Of a stretch of 64,000 nt of DNA, positions 1-9,538 are shown piece after piece (within the stretch, counting starts at the first letter, position 1; every line of letters starts with the position of its first letter). The notes under the pieces were generated by a model, which saw only the letters and a list, made by a program, of their open reading frames with translations, ran no database searches and was not told where the DNA came from. The stretch is from Paenilisteria rustica (GTDB lineage: Bacteria; Bacillota; Bacilli; Lactobacillales; Listeriaceae), in assembly GCF_013820765.1 (NCBI RefSeq), contig NZ_JABJVM010000013.1:20637-84636 (forward strand). The letters run 5' to 3'. The position numbers and the translations under genes are program-made.

Positions 1-2
1 GG

Positions 3-386
3 TTCTTTTTTATCAATCTGATTTGGACGGTACCTGTTATTTTACTTGTCAGTATTCTATTATTCCCGTGGGGGTTATTCAGTCTAATCTTGTTACCACT
101 TTTCGCTTGGAAAGCCTATGCTTCCTATCGTGCTACAGGTTTTTATACAACGGAGACTGAAATCGTGATGCAAGGTCGTGCTTTTATTTCTAAACAAACG
201 AATTTTATGCTGAAGCGTCGTGTTCAATCGGTGGACTATGCGCAAAGTATCTGGATGAAAAAAGGGAAAGTCGTTCATTTTACGGTACATTTGAAGTCGG
301 GGCAGACACACTTAGATGCAGGTGTTCATTATATTGCGCAGCAGGATGCCAATCGTCTATATCACTGGTATCAACCATCGAAATAA
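3..386 (+). CDS. PH-domain (bPH2, DUF304) membrane protein, C-terminal part; 5' end outside window
   Basis: The reading frame is open from base 3 and ends at TAA 384-386, so only the last 127 residues are present. It starts with a hydrophobic stretch that looks like a membrane hairpin (rich in F, I, L and V with two Trp), then a basic YRATGFY junction and a soluble segment ending in QQDANRLYHWY. Membrane helices followed by a bacterial PH fold are typical of the YdbS/YdbT family, in which paired proteins protect against certain bacteriocins. The family is recognised from pattern only. The ATG at 90 is internal and is not the true start. hemY begins 31 bp downstream on the same strand. Confidence 0.7.
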   Translation, partial: FFFINLIWTVPVILLVSILLFPWGLFSLILLPLFAWKAYASYRATGFYTTETEIVMQGRAFISKQTNFMLKRRVQSVDYAQSIWMKKGKVVHFTVHLKSGQTHLDAGVHYIAQQDANRLYHWYQPSK

Positions 387-417
387 GTAAGTTTTATTCA
401 GAAAGAAGGAACCTATT

Positions 418-1806
418 ATGAAAAAAGTCATCATTATTGGCGGTGGGCTGACAGGCTTATCCGCAGCACATTATCTTAATAAGCAGACCAGTCAAGAAGC
501 CGTGGATTGGCAATTGTATGAGGCGGACAATCATTTCGGTGGGAAATTCAATACAGTTCATCGCGATGGTTTTATCATTGAGAAGGGACCAGATTCTTTC
601 TTAGCACGAAAACCGGCGGGACTGGCACTTGTGGATGAATTAGGATTAACGGATCAACTCATTACAAACGCGACTGGTAAATCGTATATTTATCATGACT
701 CGGCGCTGCATCCGATTCCTGAGGGCTCTGTGATGGGAATCCCGACGGATATTCGTTCGCTCCTAGAAAGCGATTTATTAACGCAAGACGGTAAAATCAG
801 GGCGCTAGAGGAACTGATGTTAGATGCGAACGTGACGGAGGCGGACCAGTCGATAGGTGCCTTCTTTGAACACCGTTTTGGAAAAGAGATGGTTGTGCGC
901 TTAATCGAGCCGTTACTGGCGGGTATTTATGCGGGAAATATATATGAGATGAGTCTGCGAGCTACTTTTCCGCAATTTGAGCAAGTGGCGAAGGAACACC
1001 GGAGTTTGATGTATGGGTTGAAGAGCCATCGCCCAGAGACGGTTAATACGACTGGAACTGCCAAAACGATAGGTGCTTTTCGGACGCTTGCTGGAGGTTT
1101 ATCAACGTTAACAGATGCTTTGGTAGATTCCTTGCCGGTGGAGCGACTGCACACACGTACAAAGGTGAAGGCGATTGAGAATACAACGGTCGTTTTGGAG
1201 AATGGCGAACGCATTGTTGCAGATGCGATTATTATTGCTGCAACGCATGATGTGGTGCTTTCGCTACTCGACGTGCCAGCGGTTAAACCATTGGCAGAAC
1301 AACCGATGACCAGTTTGGCGACGATTTCACTGGCTTTTGATTCAGAAGCGGTTCCGACGATTCCAGAAGGCACGGGCTTTTTGGTGGCAAGAACGGGTGA
1401 TTATAATATTACGGCTTGCACGTGGGTACATGAAAAATGGCCGCATATGGTACCAGAAGGGAAAATCTTACTTCGTGGTTTTCTCGGAAAGGCTGGGCAA
1501 GTGGGCTTGTTAGATCAGACAGATGAGGAAATGGCGAATAAAGTGCAAGCGGACTTGAAAGAAATGATTGGGCTTGAAGGAGAACCGTTATTTTATGAAG
1601 TAAGTCGAATGAAGGAAGCCATGCCGCAATATACCGTGGGACATCAAGAACGTCTTGCGATTGTGGAAAAAGAGCTGAAACATACCCATCCAACTATATT
1701 TTTAGCAGGGATGTCGTATCGTGGTGTTGGGATTCCAGATTGTATTCAGGCTGGGAAAACAGCGGCAAATGAGGCTTGTCAACTAATGGAACAGGTGATG
1801 CCATGA
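418..1806 (+). CDS. hemY: Coproporphyrinogen III oxidase (HemY/CgoX)
   Basis: A 462-residue FAD flavoprotein of the Gram-positive HemY (CgoX) type. It oxidises coproporphyrinogen III to coproporphyrin III in the coproporphyrin-dependent heme pathway. The dinucleotide-binding glycines are G8, G10 and G13. The conserved FAD-contacting end (FLAGMSYRGVGIPDCIQ) lies near residues 430-445. Length is normal. A ribosome site (AAAGAAGG) precedes the ATG. The stop codon overlaps the acpS start in an ATGA, so the two are probably co-translated. The gene sits next to acpS and alr rather than with other heme genes. Confidence 0.92.
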   Translation: MKKVIIIGGGLTGLSAAHYLNKQTSQEAVDWQLYEADNHFGGKFNTVHRDGFIIEKGPDSFLARKPAGLALVDELGLTDQLITNATGKSYIYHDSALHPIPEGSVMGIPTDIRSLLESDLLTQDGKIRALEELMLDANVTEADQSIGAFFEHRFGKEMVVRLIEPLLAGIYAGNIYEMSLRATFPQFEQVAKEHRSLMYGLKSHRPETVNTTGTAKTIGAFRTLAGGLSTLTDALVDSLPVERLHTRTKVKAIENTTVVLENGERIVADAIIIAATHDVVLSLLDVPAVKPLAEQPMTSLATISLAFDSEAVPTIPEGTGFLVARTGDYNITACTWVHEKWPHMVPEGKILLRGFLGKAGQVGLLDQTDEEMANKVQADLKEMIGLEGEPLFYEVSRMKEAMPQYTVGHQERLAIVEKELKHTHPTIFLAGMSYRGVGIPDCIQAGKTAANEACQLMEQVMP

Positions 1807-2186
1807 TAAAAGGTGTCGGTTTAGATATGATTGATTTAGAGCGTGTAGAGAAAGTCTTAGACCACAATCCGCGGTTTGTGGAACGAATTTTGACGGATGA
1901 GGAGCAGAAATTGCTTGCTAAGTATAGTGGTTCTCGCAAGGTGGAGTTTTTAGCGGGGCGTTTTTCTGCGAAGGAAGCTTATGCTAAGGCGAATGGGACG
2001 GGATTTGGCAAAGAACTGAGCTTTACAGATGTGGAAATTTTGACATTGCCGAATGGACGACCGATTTTGACAAAGCCGAAGCGTTTGGATGAGCAAGTTT
2101 TTGTCAGTATTACACATACGGGAAGAAGTGCTGCGGCGCAAGTCATCATTGAAGAGGTTGATCGGGGGCGGAAAGAATGGCAGTAA
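1803..2186 (+). CDS. acpS: Holo-[acyl-carrier-protein] synthase
   Basis: 127 residues. It transfers 4'-phosphopantetheine from CoA to the serine of apo-ACP for fatty acid synthesis. Family motifs are visible: [12 protein letters not shown] at the N terminus with the metal-binding Asp, [15 protein letters not shown] in the middle, and VSITHT near the C terminus. The start at 1803 (MIKGVGLD) is preferred over an upstream ATG at 1776 because it matches family length (about 120 residues) and sits in an ATGA overlap with the hemY stop. The alr start overlaps the end of acpS by 10 bp. The acpS-alr linkage is common in Bacillota. Confidence 0.93.
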   Translation: MIKGVGLDMIDLERVEKVLDHNPRFVERILTDEEQKLLAKYSGSRKVEFLAGRFSAKEAYAKANGTGFGKELSFTDVEILTLPNGRPILTKPKRLDEQVFVSITHTGRSAAAQVIIEEVDRGRKEWQ

Positions 2187-3271
2187 CAGGTTGGCATCGA
2201 CCGACGTGGGCGGAAGTGGATTGTGCGGCGATTAGGGATAATATTCAGAATGAGCGGGCGCTTTTGCCTGCCGATGTTGCTCTATTTGCTGTTGTCAAAG
2301 CAGATGCGTATGGCCACGGCATGCTGGAAGTCGCAAAAACAGCAAAGGAAGCTGGTGCTAAAGGATTTTGTGTTGCGATTCTTGACGAGGCTTTAGCGCT
2401 GCGTGAAGCTGGGTTTGATGATTTTATTTTGGTGATGGGGGCGGTTCCTCAAAGCTTTGCAGGACTCGCTGCGCAAAAACGGATTACTTTGTCGGTATTT
2501 GATATCGAATGGTTAACGGAGTTAGAGCAGTTACCAGCGAATCTTGATGTTCATTTGAAAGTGGATACTGGGATGGGGCGTTTAGGTCTGCGTTCCATGG
2601 AAGCGGTGCGTGCGATAGAGAGCGAAATCGCAAAACGAGAGGATATCACGCTGGCAGGGATTTTTACGCATTTTGCTACGGCAGATCAACTGGAAACGTC
2701 GTATTTCGAGAAGCAATTGGCCTGTTTTCGTGAGGTGCTAGCGTCGCTGGAGGTACGCCCGGCTGTTGTGCATTGTGCGAATAGTGCCACGGCGTTATTG
2801 CATGAGCAGGCGGATTTCGATGCGGTGCGCTTCGGTATTTCGATGTATGGTTTAACGCCATCGCCAGAAATTCGGTCAGCTTTGCCGTTTGAGCTACGTC
2901 CAGCTTTATCACTATACACGGAAATGGTGCAAGTGAAAGAATTAATGCCAGGAGATCATGTAAGTTATGGCGCTACGTATGAAGCAGAGGCGCGAGAATG
3001 GGTTGCGACATTACCAGTTGGTTACGCGGATGGGTTTATTCGAGCGTATACAGGGTTTCACGTATCAGTAGATGGTGTTTTGATGCCGGTTGTTGGTCGG
3101 GTTTGTATGGATCAGTGCATTATTAAATTGCCAGGCAAATACCCTGTTGGCACAAAAGTGACGCTAATTGGTGGGCCGAACTCAGCAGATGTTGCTGCAA
3201 GCCATTTGAAGACGATTAATTATGAAATTACGTGTCTTATTTCGGAAAGGGTTCCAAAAAAATACATCTAG
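2177..3271 (+). CDS. alr: Alanine racemase
   Basis: 364 residues, fold type III PLP enzyme. It interconverts L- and D-alanine, supplying D-Ala for peptidoglycan and teichoic acid D-alanylation. The PLP lysine is K41 in [10 protein letters not shown], and the second catalytic base is Y264 in SYGATY. The fold's C-terminal strand motif GYADGF follows. Start ATG 2177 has GGGGGCGGAAAG upstream and overlaps acpS by 10 bp, so it belongs to the hemY-acpS-alr unit. Length is typical. In Listeria this gene is often called dal. Confidence 0.95.
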   Translation: MAVTGWHRPTWAEVDCAAIRDNIQNERALLPADVALFAVVKADAYGHGMLEVAKTAKEAGAKGFCVAILDEALALREAGFDDFILVMGAVPQSFAGLAAQKRITLSVFDIEWLTELEQLPANLDVHLKVDTGMGRLGLRSMEAVRAIESEIAKREDITLAGIFTHFATADQLETSYFEKQLACFREVLASLEVRPAVVHCANSATALLHEQADFDAVRFGISMYGLTPSPEIRSALPFELRPALSLYTEMVQVKELMPGDHVSYGATYEAEAREWVATLPVGYADGFIRAYTGFHVSVDGVLMPVVGRVCMDQCIIKLPGKYPVGTKVTLIGGPNSADVAASHLKTINYEITCLISERVPKKYI

Positions 3272-3307
3272 TAAGGTTTTTTACGTGCATAGTTTTTGAT
3301 TAGGAAT

Positions 3308-3313
3308 TATAAT
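3308..3313 (+). promoter_or_regulatory. -10 box (TATAAT) in the alr-mazE gap
   Basis: The 218-bp gap 3272-3489 has a perfect TATAAT at 3308-3313 but no good -35. TTAGGAA (3300-3306) and TTCCTAA (3334-3340) form a dyad around it. This could be the mazEF promoter with a leader of about 170 nt. Nothing else convincing is seen in the gap. Confidence 0.35.
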
Positions 3314-3489
3314 GAGAAAGTACACAACATATTTCCTAACTCTTAGGTATTCAGTCTAGCCTAAAGAATAGGGAATCAGGTCTAAAAGCGTATTTTTAGT
3401 GAAAAACACTCCGAAAAGCCTTTCAATCACGCGCCTATAGTGTTACGATATACATGTTATGGAGTAATACACAGCTGGGGGTGTGACGC

Positions 3490-3768
3490 GTGTTAGAAAA
3501 GACAGACACGACAGAAATCTGGGTAGAAATGACGCAGCAGGTATTGGACGACTTAGATGAGGCTCGGGCAAAAGAAAAAATGGGGCGGAGTGAAATGATT
3601 ATGGAAGCAACACAACAGTTTTTACGTCAAAGAAAAGCGCGCGATTTGCGTGACGAAATGGAACGTGGGTATACTGAAATGGCTTCTATTAACTTTTCGA
3701 TTGCGTGTGAATGTACACATGTAGAATCGGAAGCCGAGGATAAAAATTTACAAGTTTTAGGAGGATGA
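3490..3768 (+). CDS. mazE: Antitoxin MazE (NdoAI/EndoAI)
   Basis: 92-residue ribbon-helix-helix protein. It pairs with the MazF toxin, neutralises it and probably represses their shared promoter. The RHH part is the first 50 residues ([18 protein letters not shown], then [15 protein letters not shown]). The acidic C-terminal tail is the expected toxin-binding part. The start is GTG at 3490 after CTGGGGGTG. The stop at 3766-3768 lies against the mazF ribosome site, so translation is coupled. The position directly upstream of rsbR is the usual one in Listeria and Bacillus. Confidence 0.92.
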   Translation: MLEKTDTTEIWVEMTQQVLDDLDEARAKEKMGRSEMIMEATQQFLRQRKARDLRDEMERGYTEMASINFSIACECTHVESEAEDKNLQVLGG

Positions 3769-3776
3769 ATGAGCCG

Positions 3777-4121
3777 ATGGTGAAGCGTGGGGATGTTTAC
3801 TACGCGGACTTATCTCCTGTTGTTGGAAGTGAACAAGGGGGAATACGGCCTGTTCTCGTTATTCAAAACGATATTGGCAATCGATTTAGTCCTACTGTCA
3901 TCGTGGCGGCAATTACGGCGAAGATTTCTAAAGCCAAATTGCCGACTCACGTTGAGGCAGCCCGGAAACATGGTTTTGATCGTGATTCTGTTATTTTACT
4001 TGAACAGGTGAGAACGATTGATAAACAACGCTTGACGGACAAGATTACGCATTTGGACGACAGCTTGATGAATCAAGTAAATAAAGCGTTAGAAATTAGC
4101 ATGGGCTTGGTAGATTTTTAA
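3777..4121 (+). CDS. mazF: mRNA interferase MazF (NdoA/EndoA)
   Basis: 114 residues, near full family length. It is a sequence-specific endoribonuclease of the EndoA type. Family landmarks are [20 protein letters not shown] at the start, [17 protein letters not shown], and [17 protein letters not shown]. The ATG at 3777 (MVKRGDVY) matches the family N terminus; a second in-frame ATG at 3765 abuts AGGAGG (3759-3764) and is too close to it. It shares a transcript with mazE. Confidence 0.93.
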   Translation: MVKRGDVYYADLSPVVGSEQGGIRPVLVIQNDIGNRFSPTVIVAAITAKISKAKLPTHVEAARKHGFDRDSVILLEQVRTIDKQRLTDKITHLDDSLMNQVNKALEISMGLVDF

Positions 4122-4257
4122 AATTGCGAATATTTATGAGTAGTAGAGCGGATGTGTCTTTTACATAATTGATGATTAAGCACGGCTTTACTAGTCGAAT
4201 GACGAGGCAGTACGTGAAGGTTTCGCGAAGATTCAATGGAACACAAAGAATTACATA

Positions 4258-4286
4258 TTAGATGATACTTGAGTTTAGAATATAAT
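4258..4286 (+). promoter_or_regulatory. Candidate SigA promoter upstream of rsbR
   Basis: TTAGAT (4258-4263), a 17-bp spacer, then a perfect TATAAT (4281-4286). This fits the housekeeping promoter expected ahead of rsbR. The transcript would start near 4293 and first cross the C-rich segment annotated at 4293-4381. Confidence 0.5.
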
Positions 4287-4292
4287 GTCTGG

Positions 4293-4381
4293 CTTGTAGT
4301 ACCCGACATGAGAAAAGCTTCTTAGGCTGTGGCAAACCCCATTTTGCTCCCCCCCTTGCTTTTCTTGTGTCTCTTTTTTTT
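4293..4381 (+). other. C-rich two-hairpin leader or small RNA ending in a T run
   Basis: The 310-bp gap between mazF and rsbR (4122-4431) holds this segment. A hairpin pairs ATGTC near 4285 with GACAT near 4305. A longer stem pairs AGAAAAGC (4311-4318) with GCTTTTCT (4358-4365). The loop carries an inner GCAAA/TTTGC hairpin with a CCCC loop and then CT followed by seven C. Eight T end at 4381, about 50 bp before rsbR. It could be a leader attenuator or a short independent RNA. The first part of the gap (4122-4257) shows nothing I can support. Confidence 0.3.
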
Positions 4382-4431
4382 AGGAAGATTAGACTGGGCT
4401 TCAATCAAGGAGAAAGGTTGGAAATAGAGAT

Positions 4432-5268
4432 ATGTATAGAGATTTTGCGAATTTTATCCATACAAACAAAGATGTGTTGCTAAGTAAGTGGATGGAACAG
4501 ATGAAAGAGCAGGCAGACCCGGCAATTCTTCTAGTGACGAGCGATATTCTATATGAGGATACAAGTCGTGAATTTTTGGATTTGATTGTTGCGAATGTAC
4601 TAGGGACGAAAGATGGTTCTTTTAGCGAAAAACTAGATGATTTTGCGGAAAAAGTAGTGCATCTTGGTTGGTCGGTGCATTTTGTGACAAGTGGTTTGCG
4701 AACGTTTGGGCTTCTAGTGTATAGCGAGATGAAGCGGCAAGGGCTGTTCAGTAAAGTTAAGGAGCGAGATGAGGATATCTACTATGATTTTGAAAACTGG
4801 TTGTCCTCGATGTATAATGTTGTTGTGAATGCGTATGCTGATTCTTGGGAGAAGACGGTATCGATTCAAAAAACGGCATTACAGGAGCTTTCGGCGCCGC
4901 TGTTACCGATTTTCGATGGGATTTCGGTGATGCCACTTATTGGTACGATTGATACAGAGCGGGCAAAGCTGATTATGGAGAATTTGCTGATTGGCGTTGT
5001 GAAGAATCGTTCGGATGTTGTGCTGATTGATATTACGGGTGTTCCGATTGTCGATACGATGGTGGCGCATCATATTATTCAAGCCAGTGATGCGGTCAGG
5101 TTGGTGGGATGCCAAGCGATGCTCGTTGGAATAAGGCCAGAGATTGCGCAGACGATTGTGAATTTAGGGATAGAATTAGATCAAGTTATCACGACGAGCA
5201 CGATGAAAAAAGGCATGGAGAAGGCACTCGCGATGACGAATAGAGAGATTGTAGAAAAAGAGGAGTGA
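4432..5268 (+). CDS. rsbR: Stressosome scaffold protein RsbR
   Basis: 278 residues. RsbR is the sensory scaffold of the stressosome, the cytosolic complex with RsbS that holds RsbT until stress. The N-terminal half is a non-heme globin-like sensor (about residues 1-135). The C-terminal STAS domain (about 155-270) carries phospho-acceptors T175 (in GTIDTERAK) and T209 (in [12 protein letters not shown]), the sites known in Listeria RsbR. A good ribosome site (AAGGAGAAAGG) lies upstream. It is the first gene of the eight-gene sigB operon, with a 4-bp gap to rsbS. Confidence 0.95.
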   Translation: MYRDFANFIHTNKDVLLSKWMEQMKEQADPAILLVTSDILYEDTSREFLDLIVANVLGTKDGSFSEKLDDFAEKVVHLGWSVHFVTSGLRTFGLLVYSEMKRQGLFSKVKERDEDIYYDFENWLSSMYNVVVNAYADSWEKTVSIQKTALQELSAPLLPIFDGISVMPLIGTIDTERAKLIMENLLIGVVKNRSDVVLIDITGVPIVDTMVAHHIIQASDAVRLVGCQAMLVGIRPEIAQTIVNLGIELDQVITTSTMKKGMEKALAMTNREIVEKEE

Positions 5269-5272
5269 GAGA

Positions 5273-5629
5273 ATGGGAATTCCGATTTTGAAATTGGGAG
5301 AATGTCTATTAATTTCCATCCAGAGTGAACTCGATGATCAAACGGCTGTAGAATTCCAGGAGGACCTACTTGCCAAAATTCATGAAACATCTGCACGTGG
5401 AGTCGTGATTGATATTACATCGATTGATTTTATCGATTCCTTCATTGCCAAAATTTTAGGTGATGTTGTCAGTATGTCTCGATTGATGGGGGCGACAGTG
5501 GTTGTGACGGGAATCCAGCCGGCAGTTGCGATTACATTGATTGAGCTAGGTATTACATTTGAGGGTGTCCTTTCCGCGATGGATCTAGAAAGCGGTTTGG
5601 AAAAATTAAAACAGGAATTGGGGGAATAG
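5273..5629 (+). CDS. rsbS: Stressosome core protein RsbS (STAS domain)
   Basis: 118 residues, a single STAS domain. With RsbR it forms the stressosome core and sequesters the kinase RsbT. The phospho-acceptor is S56 in [11 protein letters not shown], as in Listeria RsbS. The ribosome site GAGGAG overlaps the end of rsbR. rsbT follows after 2 bp, so translation is tightly coupled. Confidence 0.95.
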   Translation: MGIPILKLGECLLISIQSELDDQTAVEFQEDLLAKIHETSARGVVIDITSIDFIDSFIAKILGDVVSMSRLMGATVVVTGIQPAVAITLIELGITFEGVLSAMDLESGLEKLKQELGE

Positions 5630-5631
5630 AG

Positions 5632-6042
5632 ATGGAATTCCAATCCTGTGTCAAGATTATCAATGAGTGGGACATTGTCGCCGCTCGCCAGTTAGGACGA
5701 AAGATATCGAAGGAAATCGGTTTTGGTACGGTGGACCAGGCGAGAATCACAACAGCAATTAGTGAGCTTGCAAGAAATATTTTTCTCTATGCGGGAACTG
5801 GAGAGATATGTATTGAAAAGATGGCAGAAGCAGGAAAAGACGGACTGAAAATAGTTGCAAAAGACAAAGGTCCGGGAATCAAAGATGTAAGGCAAGTTAT
5901 GCAAGATGGCTACACGACATCGGGCGGTCTGGGTGCAGGTTTACCAGGCGTGAAACGATTGATGGATACTTTTGATTTAGTATCTAGCGTGGAAGAAGGA
6001 GCACAGGGAACCATTATTACAACACATAAGTGGGTCCGCTAG
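5632..6042 (+). CDS. rsbT: Serine/threonine kinase and RsbU activator RsbT
   Basis: 136 residues, GHKL-type ATPase fold. RsbT phosphorylates RsbR and RsbS under stress, is released, and activates the phosphatase RsbU. The N box is ARNIF in TTAISELARN; the DKGPGI motif and glycine-rich TSGGLGAGLPG lid follow. Length is normal (133 in B. subtilis). The start overlaps the rsbS ribosome region (TTGGGGGA). Confidence 0.95.
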   Translation: MEFQSCVKIINEWDIVAARQLGRKISKEIGFGTVDQARITTAISELARNIFLYAGTGEICIEKMAEAGKDGLKIVAKDKGPGIKDVRQVMQDGYTTSGGLGAGLPGVKRLMDTFDLVSSVEEGAQGTIITTHKWVR

Positions 6043-6057
6043 GGGGGACGACGCTAC

Positions 6058-7071
6058 ATGGAAGATAGGGAGATTAAGGAATTTAAAGAGAAATATCGTG
6101 AAATTATGCTGAAATACTTAGAACATCAAGATGAGGAAATATTGTATTCATGCGAAAGGTTGACGCGTGAGGCGATGGAAAATCGTGTGTCGCCAGAGGA
6201 AGTGGTGAATCTGCATCGTTCGATTTTAGAGGAATATGATGCGGATTTGCCGGAATATGTTTCTTCTTCGTTTGATGTGTTGCTCGAAATGATGGTCGGC
6301 TATGGGTTGGCGCACATGGAGCACCTCAGTTTGCGGACAGAGCAGATAGCGCTCCGGCGTGAAATTGCTCAAGCCGAGGACATGCAAAAAACGATGATGA
6401 AATCGGATATCCCGATGGTCAAAGGGCTTGAGGTTGGCGCGGTGAGCGTGCCGATGCGTCAGATGAGTGGCGATTTTTATAGTTTTACGAATGAGGGCGA
6501 AAATAAGATCAGTGTTACGCTTGCGGATGTGATTGGAAAAGGGATTCCGGCAGCATTTAGTATGTCGATGCTGAAATATGCGGCGGATAACTATGGCGGT
6601 GATGCGAAGACGCCGAGTGAGATGTTGCAGAATCTGAATGCGGTTGCGGAAACGAACATTGCGGATAATATGTTTATCACGATGTTTTATGGTTTGTATG
6701 ATACGGCGCACCATTTGTTTGAATTTGCGTCGGCGGGCCATGAAGTAGGGCTGTATTTTAGTGCAAAAACGCGACAGTTTACCGATTTGTATGCACGTGG
6801 GTTACCGCTTGGTATTGATCGTAGCGCTACGTATCGTGCTTTTGAAAAGGAAGTGGAGCCGGATGATATGATTTTTATTATGTCTGATGGTGTGACGGAA
6901 ACGCGGACGGCCGAGGGATTCATTGAACGTGAGGATTTGATTGCTGTTTTTAAGGAGCGCATTGATTTGCCGCCTCAGAGGTTGGTTAAGGAGGTGTATG
7001 ATCATTTGTGTAAAGTGCAGGACTATGAATTGCGCGACGATTTTACACTAATTTGTTTAAAACGTGTTTAA
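6058..7071 (+). CDS. rsbU: PP2C-type phosphatase RsbU
   Basis: 337 residues. When bound by RsbT it dephosphorylates RsbV, starting SigB release. The N-terminal about 85 residues form the helical RsbT-docking domain. The C-terminal SpoIIE/PP2C domain has metal-binding aspartates in MRQMSGDFYSF, LADVIGKGIPAAFS and MSDGVTETR. A very G-rich ribosome site (AGGGGGGACG) precedes the start. The stop codon overlaps the -35 of the internal SigB promoter. Confidence 0.95.
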   Translation: MEDREIKEFKEKYREIMLKYLEHQDEEILYSCERLTREAMENRVSPEEVVNLHRSILEEYDADLPEYVSSSFDVLLEMMVGYGLAHMEHLSLRTEQIALRREIAQAEDMQKTMMKSDIPMVKGLEVGAVSVPMRQMSGDFYSFTNEGENKISVTLADVIGKGIPAAFSMSMLKYAADNYGGDAKTPSEMLQNLNAVAETNIADNMFITMFYGLYDTAHHLFEFASAGHEVGLYFSAKTRQFTDLYARGLPLGIDRSATYRAFEKEVEPDDMIFIMSDGVTETRTAEGFIEREDLIAVFKERIDLPPQRLVKEVYDHLCKVQDYELRDDFTLICLKRV

Positions 7072-7091
7072 GGTGATGGTATTCAGGGTAA
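7066..7091 (+). promoter_or_regulatory. SigB-dependent promoter of rsbV-rsbW-sigB-rsbX
   Basis: GTTTAA (7066-7071), a 14-bp spacer, then GGGTAA (7086-7091). This fits the SigB consensus GTTTAA-N12-14-GGGWAW. It lies 36 bp before the rsbV start and overlaps the rsbU stop. The same autoregulatory promoter position is known in Listeria and Bacillus. Confidence 0.88.
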
Positions 7092-7126
7092 TTACTCTGG
7101 ATATACAAAATGGGCGAGGTGAAGTG

Positions 7127-7471
7127 ATGAATATCAAAGTAGAGATCAGAGAAACTGATAGTAATCATGCGAAAGTAGTTGTGGGTGGCGAGATTGACGC
7201 GTACACGGCACCAAAATTAAAAGAGGCCTTGAGCGAGTTTTTGGATCAGGAGAGTTTTCATTTACAGATTGATTTAGCAGGCGTGAGTTACATGGATAGC
7301 ACTGGGTTAGGCATTTTTGTCGGCCTGTTTAAAAACCTACGTGCGAAGAAGAGTGAATTAGAATTAGTTGGCTTGTCAGATCGTATTTATCGTTTATTTG
7401 AGATTACTGGTTTGACTGATATTATTGAAATCAAAAATGTAGAGGGTGAAATGAATGGCAACAATGTATGA
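7127..7471 (+). CDS. rsbV: Anti-anti-sigma factor RsbV
   Basis: 114 residues, STAS domain. Unphosphorylated RsbV binds RsbW and frees SigB. The phosphorylated serine is S58 in [11 protein letters not shown]. The start at 7127 ([10 protein letters not shown]) matches the family and has GGCGAGGTG upstream. The longer frame from 7064 would run through the SigB promoter and is rejected. rsbW overlaps its end by 17 bp. Confidence 0.95.
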   Translation: MNIKVEIRETDSNHAKVVVGGEIDAYTAPKLKEALSEFLDQESFHLQIDLAGVSYMDSTGLGIFVGLFKNLRAKKSELELVGLSDRIYRLFEITGLTDIIEIKNVEGEMNGNNV

Positions 7472-7928
7472 CACGATTGAGCTAAAAATTCCGGCAAAAC
7501 CTGAGTTTGTAAGCTTAGGACGATTAGCAGTATCGGGTGTCGCAAGCCGAATCGGTTTTTCTTTTGAAGCGATTGAAGATTTAAAAATTGCGATTAGTGA
7601 AGCGATTACGAATGCTGTAAAACATGCTTTTAGTGAAGAGGATAGTGGTGAAATTCAGATTACTTTCTCCGTTTATGAAGATAAATTAGAGGTGCGTGTC
7701 ACGGATGAGGGCAAGAGCTTTGATCTGGAGAAACGCAAGGCTGAAATTGGCCCGTATGAAGAAGAAAGCGATGCGGATATGTTGCGCGTTGGAGGGTTAG
7801 GTTTATTTTTAATTGAGGCATTGATGGATGATGTCGAATTGCATTATGATAACGGAGTTTCGGTTGTGATGACTAAATATATAGAGGAAAAGCAGGTGGA
7901 GGGGAATGCCAAAATTATCTCGACCTGA
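7455..7928 (+). CDS. rsbW: Anti-sigma B factor, serine kinase RsbW
   Basis: 157 residues, GHKL ATPase fold. It binds SigB and keeps it inactive, and phosphorylates RsbV. The N box is [11 protein letters not shown] and the G2 box is [15 protein letters not shown]. The start is ATG 7455 (MATMYDT), inside the rsbV end. The gene overlaps sigB by 23 bp, which would couple anti-sigma and sigma synthesis. Confidence 0.95.
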   Translation: MATMYDTIELKIPAKPEFVSLGRLAVSGVASRIGFSFEAIEDLKIAISEAITNAVKHAFSEEDSGEIQITFSVYEDKLEVRVTDEGKSFDLEKRKAEIGPYEEESDADMLRVGGLGLFLIEALMDDVELHYDNGVSVVMTKYIEEKQVEGNAKIIST

Positions 7929-8712
7929 GGAACTAGCGGCAAGAGAGGAAGCCCGTGAGAAGGCCAAAGAGAAGGTCTACAAATGGATTAGTGATTACCA
8001 AGAAACCGGCGATGAGGAAGCGCAATATGAGCTTGTTGTTCACTATAAGAATTTGGTGGAATCCATTGCCCGCAAGTATTCTCAAGGTAAATCATTTCAT
8101 GAAGATTTAGTGCAAGTTGGAAATATTGGATTGCTAGGTGCGATTCGCAGATATGATGCAACGTTCGGTAAGAGTTTCGAAGCGTTTGCGGTACCAACGA
8201 TTGTCGGGGAAATCAAGCGCTTTTTACGAGATAAAACTTGGAGTGTTCACGTACCACGTCGGATTAAAGAACTCGGTCCGAAGATAAAAAATGCGGTGGA
8301 AGAGTTGACGCGAGAATTGCAACGCTCACCACAAATTAGCGATATTGCGGAATTTATCGGTGCGACGGAAGAGGAAATTTTAGAAGCGATGGAAATGGGC
8401 AAAAGCTATCAAGCGTTGTCTGTGGATCATTCGATTGAGGCGGATTCGGACGGAAGCACAATTACGTTGCTGGATGTTGTTGGCGGCGAGGACGATGGCT
8501 TTGAACGGGTGAATCAGCGGATGTTGCTTGAGAAGGTATTGCCAGCGCTAGATGAGCGGGAGCAGAAAATTTTGCAGTATACGTTCATTGAGAATCGCAG
8601 TCAAAAAGAAACTGGCGACTTGCTGGATATTTCGCAGATGCACGTGTCGCGGATTCAGCGCCAAGCGATTAAGAAGTTGCGCGCGGCATTGCAAGATGAG
8701 GATTTAGAATAA
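7906..8712 (+). CDS. sigB: RNA polymerase sigma factor SigB
   Basis: 268 residues. General stress sigma factor. Region 2 is seen in [18 protein letters not shown] with the core-binding and -10 recognition helix. Region 3 follows ([18 protein letters not shown]). Region 4 (about 205-265) ends in the helix-turn-helix [21 protein letters not shown] strong ribosome site (GGTGGAGGGG) lies inside rsbW. SigB-type promoters are found at 7066 and 40027 in this window. Confidence 0.97.
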   Translation: MPKLSRPEELAAREEAREKAKEKVYKWISDYQETGDEEAQYELVVHYKNLVESIARKYSQGKSFHEDLVQVGNIGLLGAIRRYDATFGKSFEAFAVPTIVGEIKRFLRDKTWSVHVPRRIKELGPKIKNAVEELTRELQRSPQISDIAEFIGATEEEILEAMEMGKSYQALSVDHSIEADSDGSTITLLDVVGGEDDGFERVNQRMLLEKVLPALDEREQKILQYTFIENRSQKETGDLLDISQMHVSRIQRQAIKKLRAALQDEDLE

Positions 8713-9324
8713 ATGAATGCAATGTGGCAGTCGGATTTTGATACGGAAGTCTATGTTTTTCAACGGGCGAAACATTTACAGCGACATTGTGGGGATCAAA
8801 TCTTTTTGAAAGAAGACGCGACGGGGGTTTTATGCGCACTAGTGGACGGCCTTGGAAGCGGTAAGGAAGCCGAGAAGGCCGCAAAAGCGGTTGTGGAAGC
8901 TATTGATGCGAATAGCTCATTAAAGTCGCTAGCGGACATCGTGGCGCGCTCTAACGAAGCAGTAGCTGGACTACGAGGCGCCGCGATTGCGATTTGGCGA
9001 ACAGATTGGGCTAAGCAAAAACTGATTTATTGCGGAATTGGGAATATCCGATTTTTTATGGTAGGAGAAGATGACGAGTTGGTCTATCCGATATCATCGA
9101 CAGGATTTCTATCTGGAAGAAGGCAAAAAATTCGGACACAAGAATTCAGCTACCGCCCAGGCTCCAGATTCTTGATGCACTCCGACGGCTTGACGCTAGC
9201 AGGGATAAAGAAATACCTCTACGCGAGCGCCAACATAGAAAACACAGGCCATTGCATTGAGAGTAATGTTGCTGAAGTGCCAGAAGACGATGTGACTTTT
9301 TTGATGGGGAAGATGAAGTGCTGA
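8713..9324 (+). CDS. rsbX: PP2C phosphatase RsbX, stressosome reset
   Basis: 203 residues (199 in B. subtilis). RsbX dephosphorylates RsbR and RsbS after stress and so resets the stressosome. A compact PP2C fold is seen in ALVDGLGSGKEAEKAA, MHSDGL and DDVTFLMGKM. The ATG is directly after the sigB stop (8710-8712). A second in-frame ATG at 8722 is also possible. This is the last gene of the operon; a terminator follows at 9354. Confidence 0.93.
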   Translation: MNAMWQSDFDTEVYVFQRAKHLQRHCGDQIFLKEDATGVLCALVDGLGSGKEAEKAAKAVVEAIDANSSLKSLADIVARSNEAVAGLRGAAIAIWRTDWAKQKLIYCGIGNIRFFMVGEDDELVYPISSTGFLSGRRQKIRTQEFSYRPGSRFLMHSDGLTLAGIKKYLYASANIENTGHCIESNVAEVPEDDVTFLMGKMKC

Positions 9325-9353
9325 AACGGCCAGTTCAGCTCCGAAAAAAACTG

Positions 9354-9387
9354 GAGCGGCCGCAAGAAAAAGCCGCTCTTGCTTTTT
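9354..9387 (+). terminator. Intrinsic terminator of the sigB operon
   Basis: GAGCGGC (9354-9360) pairs with GCCGCTC (9372-9378), followed by TTGCTTTTT. It lies 30 bp after the rsbX stop. Confidence 0.8.
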
Positions 9388-9502
9388 GTGGAGGGCGTGA
9401 AGTTTTCGAGGAGTTGGTCGTTGAAGCTAGATCGGAGGCGCAGGTCATGACGCAGAACAAGGATTACATGTTCCCTACGTCCTCACTCATACTGATACTC
9501 CA

Positions 9503-9538
9503 AGGATTTATCCACTCAACCCAGTCGATAAATCCTTA
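9503..9538. repeat. Perfect 10-bp inverted repeat in the rsbX-tex gap
   Basis: AAGGATTTAT (9503-9512) and ATAAATCCTT (9529-9538) are exact complements around a 16-nt loop. The T content downstream is weak, so it is at most a second, poor terminator. The rest of the 298-bp gap holds the terminator at 9354 and a possible extended -10 (TGGTACAAT, 9579-9587) for tex. Confidence 0.45.
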
